Below, piece after piece: positions 35,361 to 50,100 of a stretch of DNA of 64,000 nt. Each line of letters opens with the position of its first letter. Positions within the stretch are counted from its first letter, which is position 1. The notes under the pieces were generated by a model. The model saw nothing but the letters and a program-made list of their open reading frames with translations, was not told the DNA's origin and searched no databases. The position numbers were made by a program, and so were the translations under genes. Source of the stretch: Filobasidium wieringae (Eukaryota > Basidiomycota > Tremellomycetes > Filobasidiales > Filobasidiaceae); NCBI GenBank assembly GCA_001600055.1, contig BCIV01000001.1, positions 1,233,774-1,297,773 on the forward strand, written 5' to 3'.

Positions 35361-36917
35361 ATGACCACGCAATTCGCGACCACCTCACCCCTAACAACCA
35401 GTCAAGTAAACTCCATTTCCCAAAAACACCTCCTCCTCACTCCCGTCTCGATCACTTCTCCGACGCATATGAAAGGGGACTACCATAAAATATACATCTT
35501 GAGCTACGATACGCCCATAGATGACAAAGGGACCAGAGAAGTCATCTTGAGAGTCGCTAGACCGGCTTTCCCAGGGGTAAAAGTGAGGAACGAAATCGGA
35601 TGGCTGGAATTCGCTAGACGGAATGAGATTCCTGTTCCCCGAACCTTCTTCTGGGAGGAGGATTGTGCGGGATTCGGATACGAGTACATGGGATTAGAAC
35701 GTCAGTCTGATTGGGTCCTAACTCCGCACATTCTTGTTAAACTGTTTTGAGCTTCCTGTAGGAATCCCCCACCCTTCCCTCGATACCATCTATCTCTCGT
35801 TTCCCCCTTCGGCAAGGGAATCGATCGTCACCCAAATAGCACAGATCTTCGTTAAACAATGGAACGCACCTCTACCTCGTTTCTCCGCTCAGGATACCGA
35901 CGGGGACTACTGGGAGAATAGGGAGGTCACGATATTCGGAGGTCTGAGCCCGACTGACCATGAGGCCCAAGGAGGACTCGTTTGGGGCCCTTATTTGGAA
36001 GAGAGTATGTGGGAAAGTGAGTCCTCCATCAGCTATCTTTCTCGTGTTCATCCACGTCACCCGTATTGACTCCCCTCTCGTCGACCTGTACGAACTTTAT
36101 AGTCGGAGAAACAGAATTATTCCTTCCCCCCGCTTCCCCTTCCTCCCCTGCGTCCCTCAATCCAGTCAACTCAGGGCCGTACAAAACATACCTCCACCTC
36201 CTATACAACCATATCCAATCTTACCTCCTCCTCATCCCCCGCCACCCCAGCCTGATCCATTTAATCCCGCTCATACACCCCACTGAAAACCTTTTGAAAT
36301 CGTTGGAACCGTTTTTAGAGGTTGAACGGTTGGATGAACCCGATTGGATCAACAGGGTCAAGAGGGTTAGGGCAAGATGGACGGCAGGCGATATGCATTT
36401 CGGGAATATCCTCGTTGCCCATCCTGACCCTGAAGAGGACCCTGGATTCGATTCTGAAACTTCCTCTGTTCTCACCACAACGACCCGATCCAAGTTGCGG
36501 GAGAGACCCGAAATCGCGTCCATCATCGATTGGGAATTCTCGAAAACCTTGCCAGCGTTTTATAACGGGTTCAGTCCTATTGGCCAGATCGTAGGGTTGT
36601 TACATTCCCGATTAGAATCCAGCGATCTTCCTGAGAACTTCAAGAGGAGACGTAGGCCGATCTTCGATGAGATCCCGGGTATATTCGAAAAGGCTTTGCA
36701 AACGATCTCACACCGGACGTACGAGGAGTTCAAAGCCGAGTCGGACGAGCTCGAGGTCCTTGGGATCAAGGGCGCGGCGTTGAAGAAGTTGAGGGAATAT
36801 TTGAGGAGTTGTTGTGAGGTTGGTGTGCGTGGGGGAAGGAGGGAGATGGGCGAGGGAGAATGGAAGGGGGTTTGTGAGGATGCTTTGGGCGTGCTTGGGT
36901 TTGAGGTGGAGGAATAG
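35361..36917 (+). CDS. APH-like phosphotransferase (aminoglycoside phosphotransferase/choline-kinase fold)
   Basis: A kinase-like protein with three exons; the introns lie near 35700-35760 and 36017-36105. An N-lobe strand VILRVARP precedes RNEIGWLEFARRNEIPVPRTFFWEED and FGYEYMGLER (hinge). The catalytic loop is GDMHFGNILVAHPD, here with GDxHxxN in place of HGDxxxxN. The DFG-equivalent is IASIIDWEF. A helical C-terminus ends GVLGFEVEE. Many fungi carry expanded families of such proteins with unknown small-molecule substrates. This is not evidence for antibiotic resistance. About 470 residues. Confidence 0.82.
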
Positions 36918-37482
36918 GGGTTTGCGCGCGATCCTGGAGTTACGGTGAACGTACAGGAATTCTTTAATTATATAAGGCATATTTGGAGACTGAAACACTT
37001 GGGAAACACTGTTGGCGGATAAATGATATGGAGGCGTAGCAATCTAGTAGAGACTGTCGCGCGGGCAGGGTATCGTTGAGCTCGAGACAGCCTCTTGTTC
37101 GTCGTCATAGTCTTGAAGCTCAGTTATGCATTTTGATGACATCTTGTAGCACAGAAAAAAGCACTGCAAAGAGCAGCCGGTATTGCACAGTAGATGGTGC
37201 TGGTCAATAATCACAGCTCCAATGTTGTACGAGTACAGATTCGTTTCGGCGCGGGACCTTCTTCTTTTGGATTACCTCCTGAAAGTTTCGCCACCTTTGT
37301 TACTCTGCACAAGCATGAGAAATCAGTATCAGTAGGGGATCTCTTGATGGCGAACTGTACATCGCTATACATTCGCTCGAACCTGATTGTCGATATGATT
37401 TCAGGTTTGCCACGACTTTCTAGATACGTCTTTATTCGTTCTTTGCAAGGGAAGGAGTTCCCCGCGCTTCAGTCCCATATCG
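36918..37482. other. Intergenic region downstream of the APH-like gene
   Basis: 565 bases. A 103-codon plus-strand ORF (37194-37505) has no recognisable content or splice context. No gene is called. Confidence 0.3.
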
Positions 37483-38082
37483 CTACGATGATGATTCCAA
37501 TTTGACTACCGAGCAATCGCCAGGTTCCTCGACAGCGATATGGGTAGGCGCCGTGTCGTCCGCTTCTCCAGCCTCGACCTTCCCCTCGACCTTCCCCTCG
37601 ACTTGCCCCTCGGCTGCCCCCTCCTCGGCTCTCCCCTCAACTTCCCCTTCGACTTTCGCTTCAACTGATGCACCGAGTAACCTCTTCAAGTCCATTTGAT
37701 ATTAGTAGAGTTCATGGGGTAAAGGGATGTCCCACCTATTCCCTGTAGTGATGGGCAAGACATCCGATCCTGAATCATCTTCCAGACCCAAATGATGCAG
37801 TAGCATAGCATAGGCTACCCCCAGTTGTTGAGGCAGTGTTCCGAGAGACTGTGAGTAGGTAGAGGGTGAGATTTCGGTATAGGTAGAGGTCGTCGGTACA
37901 TCGGCCGCCTCGAGGATGGAGAACGGTCGCACTGCGGTATAGTAGAAAGTTACTATCATTCACACTAATCCAATCGTGACATTCAGACTCTTCCAATGAG
38001 CTTGCATAAGTACTGACTTGCGTAGCTGTCAAACTCCAGAAGCGAAGAAGGCGCGCCTAACCATTCCCAATGGCCAGTCTAT
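37483..38082 (-). CDS. Orphan spliced ORF, acidic VEG-repeat tail (5' end unresolved; possible gene remnant)
   Basis: I do not recognise this protein. Three blocks join in one frame through two GT-AG introns. Exon A (about 38082-38018) reads HWEWLGAPSSLLEFDSYA. Exon B (37931-37736) reads RPFSILEAADVPTTS.., then LPQQLGVAYAMLLHHLGLED and PITTGN. Exon C (37681-37483) reads RLLGASVEAKVEGEVEGRAEE.., ending VVKLESSS. The second intron has a perfect CTACTAAT branch site, which supports it. Exon C is built on a 12-base repeat giving VEG[KE] units. Upstream the reading frame stops at an in-frame TAG beside a T-rich tract (38098-38141), so no start is found. It may be a truncated gene or one with an unseen first exon. 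Confidence 0.35.
37575..37665. repeat. Degenerate 12-base tandem repeat in the orphan ORF
   Basis: Plus-strand units of the form TCGACCTTCCCC, repeated with drift about seven times. On the minus strand they encode VEG[KEQ] tetrapeptide units. Confidence 0.6.
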
Positions 38083-38835
38083 CGACCACTTCCTCCTTTT
38101 TTTTTTGTTTTGTTGTTTTATAATTTTTTTGTTATTTTATGTCCCCATTGTAGAACCCCGCTGAGCCCGGGGACCCTCAAGCTTGACCGGATCCCACTAG
38201 TATCGTGGTGGATCCTAGACTTTGACCGGTTCCCGCTGAGAACATGGCACGACCTTGACCGGTTCCCGCTGAGAACGCGCTCTCGACCAAGTAGCAACAA
38301 GTACAAGGCTTAGGGAACTCTGGGGCGAAGATGATGGGCTCAACGGGTGCAGGACACTGGTGACGGTCGTGGCGCATCTTCAACAGCCGAATCTGCTCCT
38401 ACTGCAGACGGAAGGCGCTGCGTTGCCTTTTGTGTCAAGGTTGACGACAAGGGCTATTAATTGCAAGCTCAGCACATACCAGCGAGGAAGACGGATAACA
38501 ATAACGGGAAGATCAGGTTTGAGATCCATACGTGGACGTAAACACAACACCTGCTGAAACGTGGAGCGAGCTTGGAAAACAGTGATCACGCTGTTGAATT
38601 CGAGGGGAACCAGTATGACCACCATGGATTTCCCCTGCGAGGAGGGAAGTTCGACTCGTCATAAAAACGTATGGGGTCGTGACATCAACTCATGAAATGA
38701 CTATTCGCTACATACTTCGACCATGGACTACCGACTATTCTCACTAACGTCCGACCCAAACCCCCCCCAAGCGCGCGCTCAAGAATCAATCCCAAGCATC
38801 ATCGACTTCCTCCCCTCAACACTGCTCCGTCCAGC
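38083..38835. other. Gene-poor stretch with T-rich tract and direct repeat
   Basis: It starts with a T-rich tract (38098-38141). A duplicated TTGACCGGTTCCCGCTGAGA (plus AC) follows, and a weaker third copy lies just before it. Short ORFs at 38360-38625 are unrecognised. There are no transposase signatures or terminal repeats. Confidence 0.4.
38221..38276. repeat. 22-base direct repeat
   Basis: TTGACCGGTTCCCGCTGAGA followed by AC occurs twice, about 34 bases apart. A diverged TTGACCGGATCCCACTAG lies at about 38183-38200. Origin unknown. Confidence 0.6.
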
Positions 38836-40354
38836 CTAATGGCTCCCGAACCCAACATGACCGATCCTTCCGAATCTCGAACGACGGTGTTCCGAGGGCT
38901 TCGAGTTCTTTCTTCGTCCTACAAGAGTCTGACCGGGGTGGAGATCGCGTTCCCATTTAGTCGTGCTCCGTTTCTTGATTCGACATACTCGGCCAGATGA
39001 AGTCTATTCAATGAGTGAAACATGTCAATGAATGCTTTCAATGGGATAAGGTTGAGGTCATACTCACGCTGGTAGCGATAGAAGCCGATGCAGTGGTAGC
39101 CGACGCGCTTGAAACGGTAGGCTCAGCAGAGGGAACGGCCGATCCAGTGATAACAGCACTTTCCACCGACGCGCTGGGTATCGTAACAGTAGGCTCAGCG
39201 GTCGAAGAAGCAGCGTAAGAGCTAGGGGTAGCCTGAGTGGAATCGACCGATCCAGTCTCAGATGCAGATGAAGAGCTCTGTGCCGAACTGGTAGCTACTG
39301 AAGAACTACTGGCAGAGGCGATGACGGAAGAAGCGCTGGAACTGATGACGGTCGAGCTGGATGAAGATCCCGATCCCGAGCCTCCGTTTTCAGACGAAGC
39401 GCCGGGAGCAACACAGTTGGTACCGGTGAATCCTGCTGGGGTGGTAGGCTTAGATGAACTGTAAGATCCACCATAAGACACCGACTCGCCCAGGTCACTA
39501 TCACCACAAGTAGATTCAGTGATTCGTTTCGGTTGTTAACGGCCATAATCAAGTTGAGACTTACGGGAAGACGGTATCGATGTTTTCTATAGTAGCACAT
39601 TCGTTGACCCCCGCGTTGGCCACGAAAGGAGCGGGACCGGTCAGCCCAGAACCACCGTCCTCTATCGTTACGGCCGCACAGTTCATGTACATCTCTCTGT
39701 TACCTTTTGAATCGTGAAGAATTCGGGTTCAGCACCTTCTAATCGAGTGCGAGAGATCATATAGGTGGGACTAACCGGCATGGTTGAACCAGGTCCAACC
39801 GAAGAGGGCGGAACCTGAAGGAGCGGAGGAGGGGATGGTAACGTCCATAGAAAGAGAGTCCGTCATACATCCACCCAAATGCGAATGAATCACTGTGATG
39901 ATCGAACGTCATCAGTTTTCCGATCTCTTTGCCTACAATACGAGATGAAGCAGTACGAACCGTTCCAAGTCTTCCCCTCGTCATAACTCATACTGAATTG
40001 ACAACTTCCACCCAGATGACTAGCCGTTCCTGCGAATTTAGCAGTGACTGAGTCACCCGCTTTCCAGCTAACGACCGAGTCCATGTAGGGAGAACCGCTG
40101 GGGTTGTTGATATATCCTTTACAAGGCCAGCCCAAACCGTCCGTCGTGAGGGGGGCGGTCATGCTGTAATCCTTTGCGGATTCGGGGGTAGCAGGGTTGA
40201 AGGTACTGTATGACAAAATTCTCGATTGGGATGTGGGCCTGCTGAGCACGTCAAGACTTCGGACTCACGAATGGAGAGGATAGGGCCAGGACATTTGCAT
40301 ATGCGCCGAAGCGGTTGACAAAGCTGCCAGGGTGATGATCAAGGAAGAGAGCAT
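38836..40354 (-). CDS. AA11-like lytic polysaccharide monooxygenase (secreted, copper-dependent)
   Basis: It probably cleaves chitin oxidatively. It starts at 40354: [17 protein letters not shown] is the signal peptide and the mature protein would begin [10 protein letters not shown], so His1 is available for the copper histidine brace. [10 protein letters not shown] follows. The second histidine is in [56 protein letters not shown] then carry the conserved AA11 end with the axial Tyr. A Ser/Thr-rich linker follows. The frame could stop at 39038, but a GTGAGT donor at that point joins an exon (about 39002 to 38836) reading [20 protein letters not shown], a basic tail like those of other AA11 proteins. 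The donor at 39960 is GTTCGT. The 5' region is the longest gap in the window (1.6 kb). The AA11 family call is strong; the substrate is inferred. Confidence 0.85.
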
Positions 40355-41954
40355 ACTTGATAAAGATTGATTGGTCGTGATGGTCGATCAGGGAGCGTGG
40401 TTAGATGTTTCTCGAGGATGGTTGCGATTGAAGCGTGTAGTTGTTGAAAGCTGAAAGTATGTATCGACCGGCGATATATTCGAAAGCTTTGAAGGGTGAA
40501 AAGGAAAAGGAAAGGTGTTTGAGGTGACGTGGATTGATGAGGCCGAGCTCTGTTTGTGTCTTGGGTAGACTTGTGAATGAACAATGAAAGTATTCCGAGT
40601 TGTGCTTGTTGGCTCAGCCGTTGTGTTGTGTGAAGGTGAGAAAAGGGTGAATCGAGGTGGATGGAAGGGTGACGAGGTTCGACTGTAGGAACAAGTAGAA
40701 GAAGGAAGACAGATCTAGACAGAGGAGAGAGTCACCTGTACTCTTTATTGTCAAGAATCCAAAGAGGCGATGTCTGATGATGATGATGATGATGATCAAA
40801 GCTGATCGATCAGGAGGATGAAAGGATACTTGAAACCCTCCTTTGAGCGTTTTGTTACTTGTTCATCCACTTTCTCTCGCTTACTGTACAGCAGATCTGA
40901 TCAAAACGCGTTCGAACAACAATCACGCGTGTCTCGCCTGCGCCCGGCAACCTAGGTACATGTCACAAACTTCACGCTCCGCCATTCACACTTATATATA
41001 GCAGTACACGACCTATTCCAAGACCATCCCCCCTTGAGATACATCATCAGACGCAGCAGTTCATGACCAATGACCAATGAACACCCTGCAGAAGACGAAC
41101 AAAGACGACGCAAAACCGCCATCGCACAGACAAAGATGGCGGGCTCAGAGCTCGGATAAACTCTCGCGTGACAAACCACCGATCACGGAGATTCCCGCGT
41201 TAGGCTCCGTCCTTTCGCGTTTCACTGGGGCTGTCCCAAGGGAGGTTGATTGGCTGTTTTAACGTTCTTCAGCTGATTAGCGATAATGGAACCGGGGGAG
41301 GACGGAAGCTCAGGGATTCTCGTCGTTTTCGGCAAGATCATCCTGAAGGTACTTGGTCTCGCAGATACGCGTCAAGTGAATGCTCGAGTTGGAGCACCCG
41401 CGTGCTTTAGTTCGAGCACTCGCGCTCGTCGTAGGACCTGCGATCACTTGGTTGTTGACTACGCTAGAGGCCAGAGGCCACCAGTTGCCCAGTCGTCAAC
41501 TTTAGCACCTCGTGTCACTGCTGAGTCAGTTTGACTCGATCCTTACATTATGATCAGGATCCGGTTCGTATGACTTTGTCTCTGTAACGAGATCCGCAAC
41601 ATCTGCCATTAACGGATTTGTGACTTGAAAGAGAGATGACCTTCGTGACCCCACTTCCTCGGTCAGACTTGAGTGGTTCTGGACATGCTGATTTTCAATA
41701 CTTCTTATAGGTTTTCATACTAGGCATCTTTTCGACGAGACCTCTCTAAAAGGACACGATGACGTTGAAATAGCGGCATTTGGTGCGAGTATGATTACGT
41801 TTTGTTCGATTAGTTTCGCCTAATCTTGATTTCCGATCTGGCACGAGTTCAAGGTCAGCAGTCATGGTTGTGTACTACTAATTCGCAGATCGATGCATAA
41901 CATACAACGTGCATGAAGCAGGAAACTGGGCACTACAGATCTCGCTTCCTTCGA
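40355..41954. promoter_or_regulatory. Long upstream region of the LPMO gene (largest gap in the window)
   Basis: 1.6 kb between the LPMO ATG and the TRM4 stop. It includes a GAT trinucleotide run (about 40777-40797), a TATATATAG at about 40991, and an inverted-repeat-rich patch (41381-41425) with TGCTCGAG, GAGCACCCGCGTGC and TTCGAGCAC. Short plus-strand ORFs at 41077-41262 and 41286-41534 have no recognisable content. A large regulated promoter or an unannotated non-coding transcript is possible. Confidence 0.35.
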
Positions 41955-45364
<3,410 letters not shown>

Positions 45365-45488
45365 TTTGAGTATATATGTGGTATGTGACGGTACAGGGGT
45401 GTTGTTCACCTCGTTCATAACAATTCCTAGAATTCCTAGACCAATAAGTGAATCTCATCGAACTTGTAACAAACATCGGTATCATAGA

Positions 45489-45496
45489 TCACGTGA
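45489..45496. promoter_or_regulatory. TCACGTGA E-box upstream of TRM4
   Basis: The core of GATCACGTGATC, a 12-base palindrome. It lies 125 bases upstream of the TRM4 ATG (45364, minus strand). It is one of six equivalent sites. Confidence 0.6.
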
Positions 45497-45635
45497 TCAG
45501 GATCGGGGTTCATATAGTTTCAGCCGGCCGGTGAAGACTAGTCGTCGACATAGCGTTATCATCAAGCGTTATCATCACGCTCATAAGGTGTCGTTACAAG
45601 AGGCAGAAGCGGGTTCACGACAATGGTTCTTTGAT

Positions 45636-46702
45636 CTATTTGCCAAGGCCTTCTTCTCGGTCCAATACAGATTGATCGAGTTTGATCAACACGACTGTCC
45701 GCCGCGGGAACTGATCAGTCGGTACCGTATGCGCTGTCACCCTTGCCGGCTAATCAAACAAAGGGTACAGGAGATAGACCAGTGAGATGGAAGAAGTAAA
45801 CCAGATTGTGTAACGGCAAGACGAACCATATCAAGCCCATCTAATACACCTTCCACCACACCCGCCGAAAATGCTTCGCAACTTAATTGAGACAGATCCC
45901 TTGGCACCGAGATATGTTGCGTGAGCGGAGGATTGTTTAGTGTTAACATGTCTACGGCAATAGTGGGTACGGATTAGCACTGGTATCCTATTCATATACC
46001 AGATCACGGCATCTCGGCTTACATTCGTCATCCCCTTCAACACTCTTCTCCAGCCCATCTGCCGCTTTTCCGAAGCAGTATCGGTAAACTTGTGTATGTA
46101 TAAATTGTAGTACAGGGATCAGCCTGAATTCCTTTTTCGGGTCCTGTGCAGAGAATGCGCATGAATGAATATCACGAAGTTACAGATTCTGAGCGAGCTG
46201 CTTACTTTGTTGTTGGCCACCTGAGCGTTCCGCAAGAGATGCATTGATATTATTCTGATTCCAGCTTCTCTTCCTAACGTTGATAGCCTAAAGCAGATAC
46301 CGTATCGATATGTCAGAAGAGTCGACAAGCAGGCGATAGTGTTTGTGATAGTCACCTCTTCTCTAGATCCGTCACGCTGTCTACTCGAGTTTGACTGTAA
46401 CTGACTATCTCGCTGAATAAAAAGGCCCATGCTGGCATTGCAACCTCCGCTCCTCTAGATTTATTGATGTTCCTATCTAGTATATTCACTGCCCCGCTTC
46501 CAACCCGTGGACTGTAGGGATCTAGCGAACTTGTATTGGCACCTATACCCCCTATGGAGAGGTTAGAAAACCCGCTAGCCAGGTAAGAAGAGGATCTCTT
46601 GTTCGTTTGGTTGTTTGACGTAGGAGGCGGTGTGGACGAGGAAGCTGCAGCAGGTAAGGAATAACGGGAAGATGATGCTGAATTGGATTGGAGACCGAAC
46701 AT
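45636..46702 (-). CDS. TRS31: TRAPP subunit Trs31 (TRAPPC5)
   Basis: A core Bet3-family subunit of the TRAPP tethering complex, the Rab GTPase exchange factor acting at ER-Golgi and Golgi membranes. A disordered N-terminus ([18 protein letters not shown]..) precedes the conserved start [54 protein letters not shown] and [12 protein letters not shown] follow. A downstream exon gives [20 protein letters not shown]. The final exons give [22 protein letters not shown] spliced to [27 protein letters not shown], ending at 45636. The last intron uses a GTTCGT donor (45826-45821). Divergent from SLA2. Confidence 0.92.
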
Positions 46703-47109
46703 GATGAAATCCGATGGAAGTTGCTGGATGGAAGAGGATGAATTTCGTTGTGAATGCGGTCGATATCTGCCTTGAGCTTTGATAAGGGCTATTTGTATCC
46801 CTCAGGCAAAGCGAGGGTAGGACTGATCTACTTGAACGACCTGATACTCATCATCGTCAACATCGATATCTGTATTATCAAACTATTCGGTTCGATGACG
46901 TGTCGTCAGGGCCCCGCTTGTAGCCAGCCATCGCCGGGTCCTCATATGCTCACCGTTCTGACCTATGACGCAGCATCTAGAAACCTATCTCGCATATTCG
47001 TGTCCGTCTGTGGTGATCGACAGTTCTTGTGACATCGTCTTAGACTGCATCTAAGGAAACCACCTAGAGATCCCTGCCACATATCCACCTCTGACCAACT
47101 AATAACACG
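46703..47109. promoter_or_regulatory. Divergent promoter between TRS31 and SLA2
   Basis: A 407-base bidirectional promoter. No TATA box, E-box or other strong motif was seen. Confidence 0.35.
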
Positions 47110-50100
47110 ATGTAAGCACACCTGCCTGAACCTGGCTTTCATTGAGATACGCAATCTCAATTTGGATTATATCGTGCGCAGGTTCGGTAGTAGAGGCAGA
47201 GATGCTGATATGGACGACGAAGACTACGGGCGAAGGAGAGCCGCTGCCATGTCAAATCACCAGCCTACAAGACCGGTAGACAAGGAGAAGAACGAGGCCG
47301 AACTTATCTTGAGCATCAAGAAATCTACCTCACCTGAAGAAACTGCCCCTAGTATGTTCCGATTGCTTCAGAAGGTGTTCCATTGACATGCAGATGACTG
47401 AATATGCGTCTCAACAGAGCAAAAGCATGTCCGAAGTACGTAGCTGAGTTGCGGACATACCGGTTGAGCCGAAACTGAACTATAGGTCCCCCATAGAAAT
47501 GATCGTGTATACCTGGGACTACCATTCCTCCCTATCTGTCTGGAACGGATTACGAACTCAGCCAATTTTGGCAGACGAAGTACAAACCTTCAAAGCCCTG
47601 ATAGTGGTGCACAAGCTCTTGCAAGAAGGACACCCTGTTGTACGTATTGTGATTGACTATCGCTAAGGTAGATTGATTACATTCACTAACGAGTTAACTT
47701 CGGGTAAAATAGACTTTAAAAGAAGCTCATGGTCAAACTGGATGGCTAGAGACATGTGGTCGAACAGTGGCTGCTGATGCTACTAAGGGTGAGCTAGATT
47801 TTCGATGTGTTATTTTCGTTTGTTCTAATCTCCCAACCTCACAGGCTATGCACCTCTCATTCGAGCTTACGTGTCTTTCATCTTGTCGAAACTAAGGTTC
47901 TCGCGTCACCATCCTGAGTTTAATGGTCTTTTTGAATACGAAGAATACATCAGTTTGAAGAACATTGATGACCCGAACGAGGGGTGAGCTCCTGACCTAG
48001 CCACATCGGATACGAGCTCGATTTGACTCATATTCTCGGTTGATGCAGATACGAGACTATCGGAGACTTGATGACCTTGCAGGATCAGATTGAGACTTTC
48101 CAGAAGCTCATTTTCGCGAACTTCCGAGGAAGCAACAACAACGAGTGCAGGATCTCTGCTTTGGTTCCTCTTGTCAAAGAGAGTTATGGTATTTACAGAT
48201 TCATCACCAGTATGATGAGAGCCATGCACAGGAGTGAGTTTCGGTCGATTCAAATGCTGAACTGTGCACATGTTGATCTTGAACGACTTAGAACTCGAGG
48301 ACGTTGGTATTCTTGATCCTCTTCGTGCTCGTTACAACGCCCAGCACTTCAACCTGAGGAAATTCTATTACGAATGTTCCAATCTGAAGTACTTGACGGG
48401 ACTGATTAACGTTCCTAAGCTGGGTCAGGAACCTCCTAATCTTATGGAAAGCGGAGAGCCTACCCCTTCTCTGCCCCAAAGGCCTAAGAACAACGCACCT
48501 CCTGCGCGTAAAGAGACCCCTGCATCGGGAGAGCCGACCGCTTCAGCAGACGAGATCGAGGAGCAACGTCGTATGCTTGAGCAGTACGAGCGAAAACAAT
48601 CTGCTTTGGTCCAGCAGAGAGAGAACGAGAAGAGGAAGCAGGAGGAAGAAAAGGCTCGTCAAGAGAGGGAGTTTGCTGAGCAACAGAGAGCTCAGGCAGA
48701 GAGGGAAAGACAGGCTCAGGAGCAGCTCATGAGGGATCAGATGGCGAACCAATACAATCAGCAGCAGAACAGTCAAGCTGCTGAAATGGCTCAGCAGATG
48801 GAGCGCGAGATGTTGGCCATGAGAGGGCAATACGAAAGGGATCAGATGCTTTTGGAACAATACGATCGCGTGAGTAACTTCGCCCAGCGCGCAATCAAGT
48901 ATGCAGCTGCCCTAATAAACTAACTTGGCCTGTCATATAGCGAGTGAAAGCTCTCGAAGGAGAATTGGGCATGATTGGGGCCAACGTTGGCCTTCAAATG
49001 AACGCTAAAGACGAACTCATCATGCAGCTTCAGAAGCAGATCGACCTGTGGAAGAACAAGTACGATGCCTTGGCAAAACTTTACTCGCAGTTACGTGGTG
49101 AACACTTGGATCTGTTGAACAAGACAAAGGGATTCCAATTAAAAGCTAGTTCTGCCCAGGAGGCTGTCGACAAGATGGAGAGAATGGACCGGGATGTCAA
49201 GGCCAAGAACCTGGAGCTTGCTGACATGATCAGGGAACGCGATAGGGCCAGATATGATATCGATCGCCTCAAATCCGTACGTAATCGAATTGGTCCAAAG
49301 ATGCTCAGAATAGGAAACTAACTTACACATTACTGCTTTTCAGAGCCACCGTGAGGAAGTTGATCGCATCAAGCGAGACTTGGCCTTTGCCAACGAGCGA
49401 GCCGAAGATGCAGGCCGTAATAAGAGTTCTGAAGTTTCCGGCATGCTGGCCAAATACAACCGTCAATTGACCGAATTAGAGGAGTCTCTGAGGGTAAACA
49501 CTGTTTCACATCGGTATTTGAGCTGTTGCTAACTTTCTCTCTGGTACAACAGTCGAAACAAATCCAGATCGATGACCTCTTGCACAAGCTGGATGCCAAA
49601 GAGGGTGACATCAGCCGAGTGATGGAAGAGAAGGACCAAGAGCTTGCCATTTTGCAGGAGGGCATGGACTCGATGCTTCAGCAGATGAACGAGATCCGGT
49701 TGGTGAGTAAACAGTGTCGACTGGAAACTCGCCAGCTTTCCTCATAATTCTGGCATCGTTTCGTAGACGCACGGCGAAACGGATAATGCATTCACTGCTC
49801 AAGTAGACACTTTGATTCTCGATCATCACAAAGAGCTCAACGAGATCATAGGTTAGTGAGCAGATCTTTGATTAAAAATCAAAGCCGGCTAACTCCTGAA
49901 TTATCTTGCTTAGATTCGATCTTCCAGGCCTGTGTTCAGAAGGTTGACGATGCCATTTACGAGCTCGAGGCACCGACTTCGACCGGAAACACTACCGCTA
50001 CTCCCGAATATACCCTATCTATCATCGAGAAGGCCATGGCGAATGCGACGGAGTTTGCGTCCATCTTCAACCTTTATACTTCAAAGAAACGAGGAGGCGG

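Noticed and set aside
35361..36917. Reading the APH-like gene as antibiotic resistance
   Set aside because: The fold is shared by many fungal kinases of unknown substrate; nothing here points to aminoglycosides.
37194..37505. 103-codon plus-strand ORF
   Set aside because: No family, no splice support, overlaps the minus-strand orphan exon.
40777..40797. GAT trinucleotide run
   Set aside because: A simple microsatellite; no further structure.
41077..41534. Two short plus-strand ORFs upstream of the LPMO
   Set aside because: No recognisable protein content or splice context; likely chance ORFs in a non-coding region.
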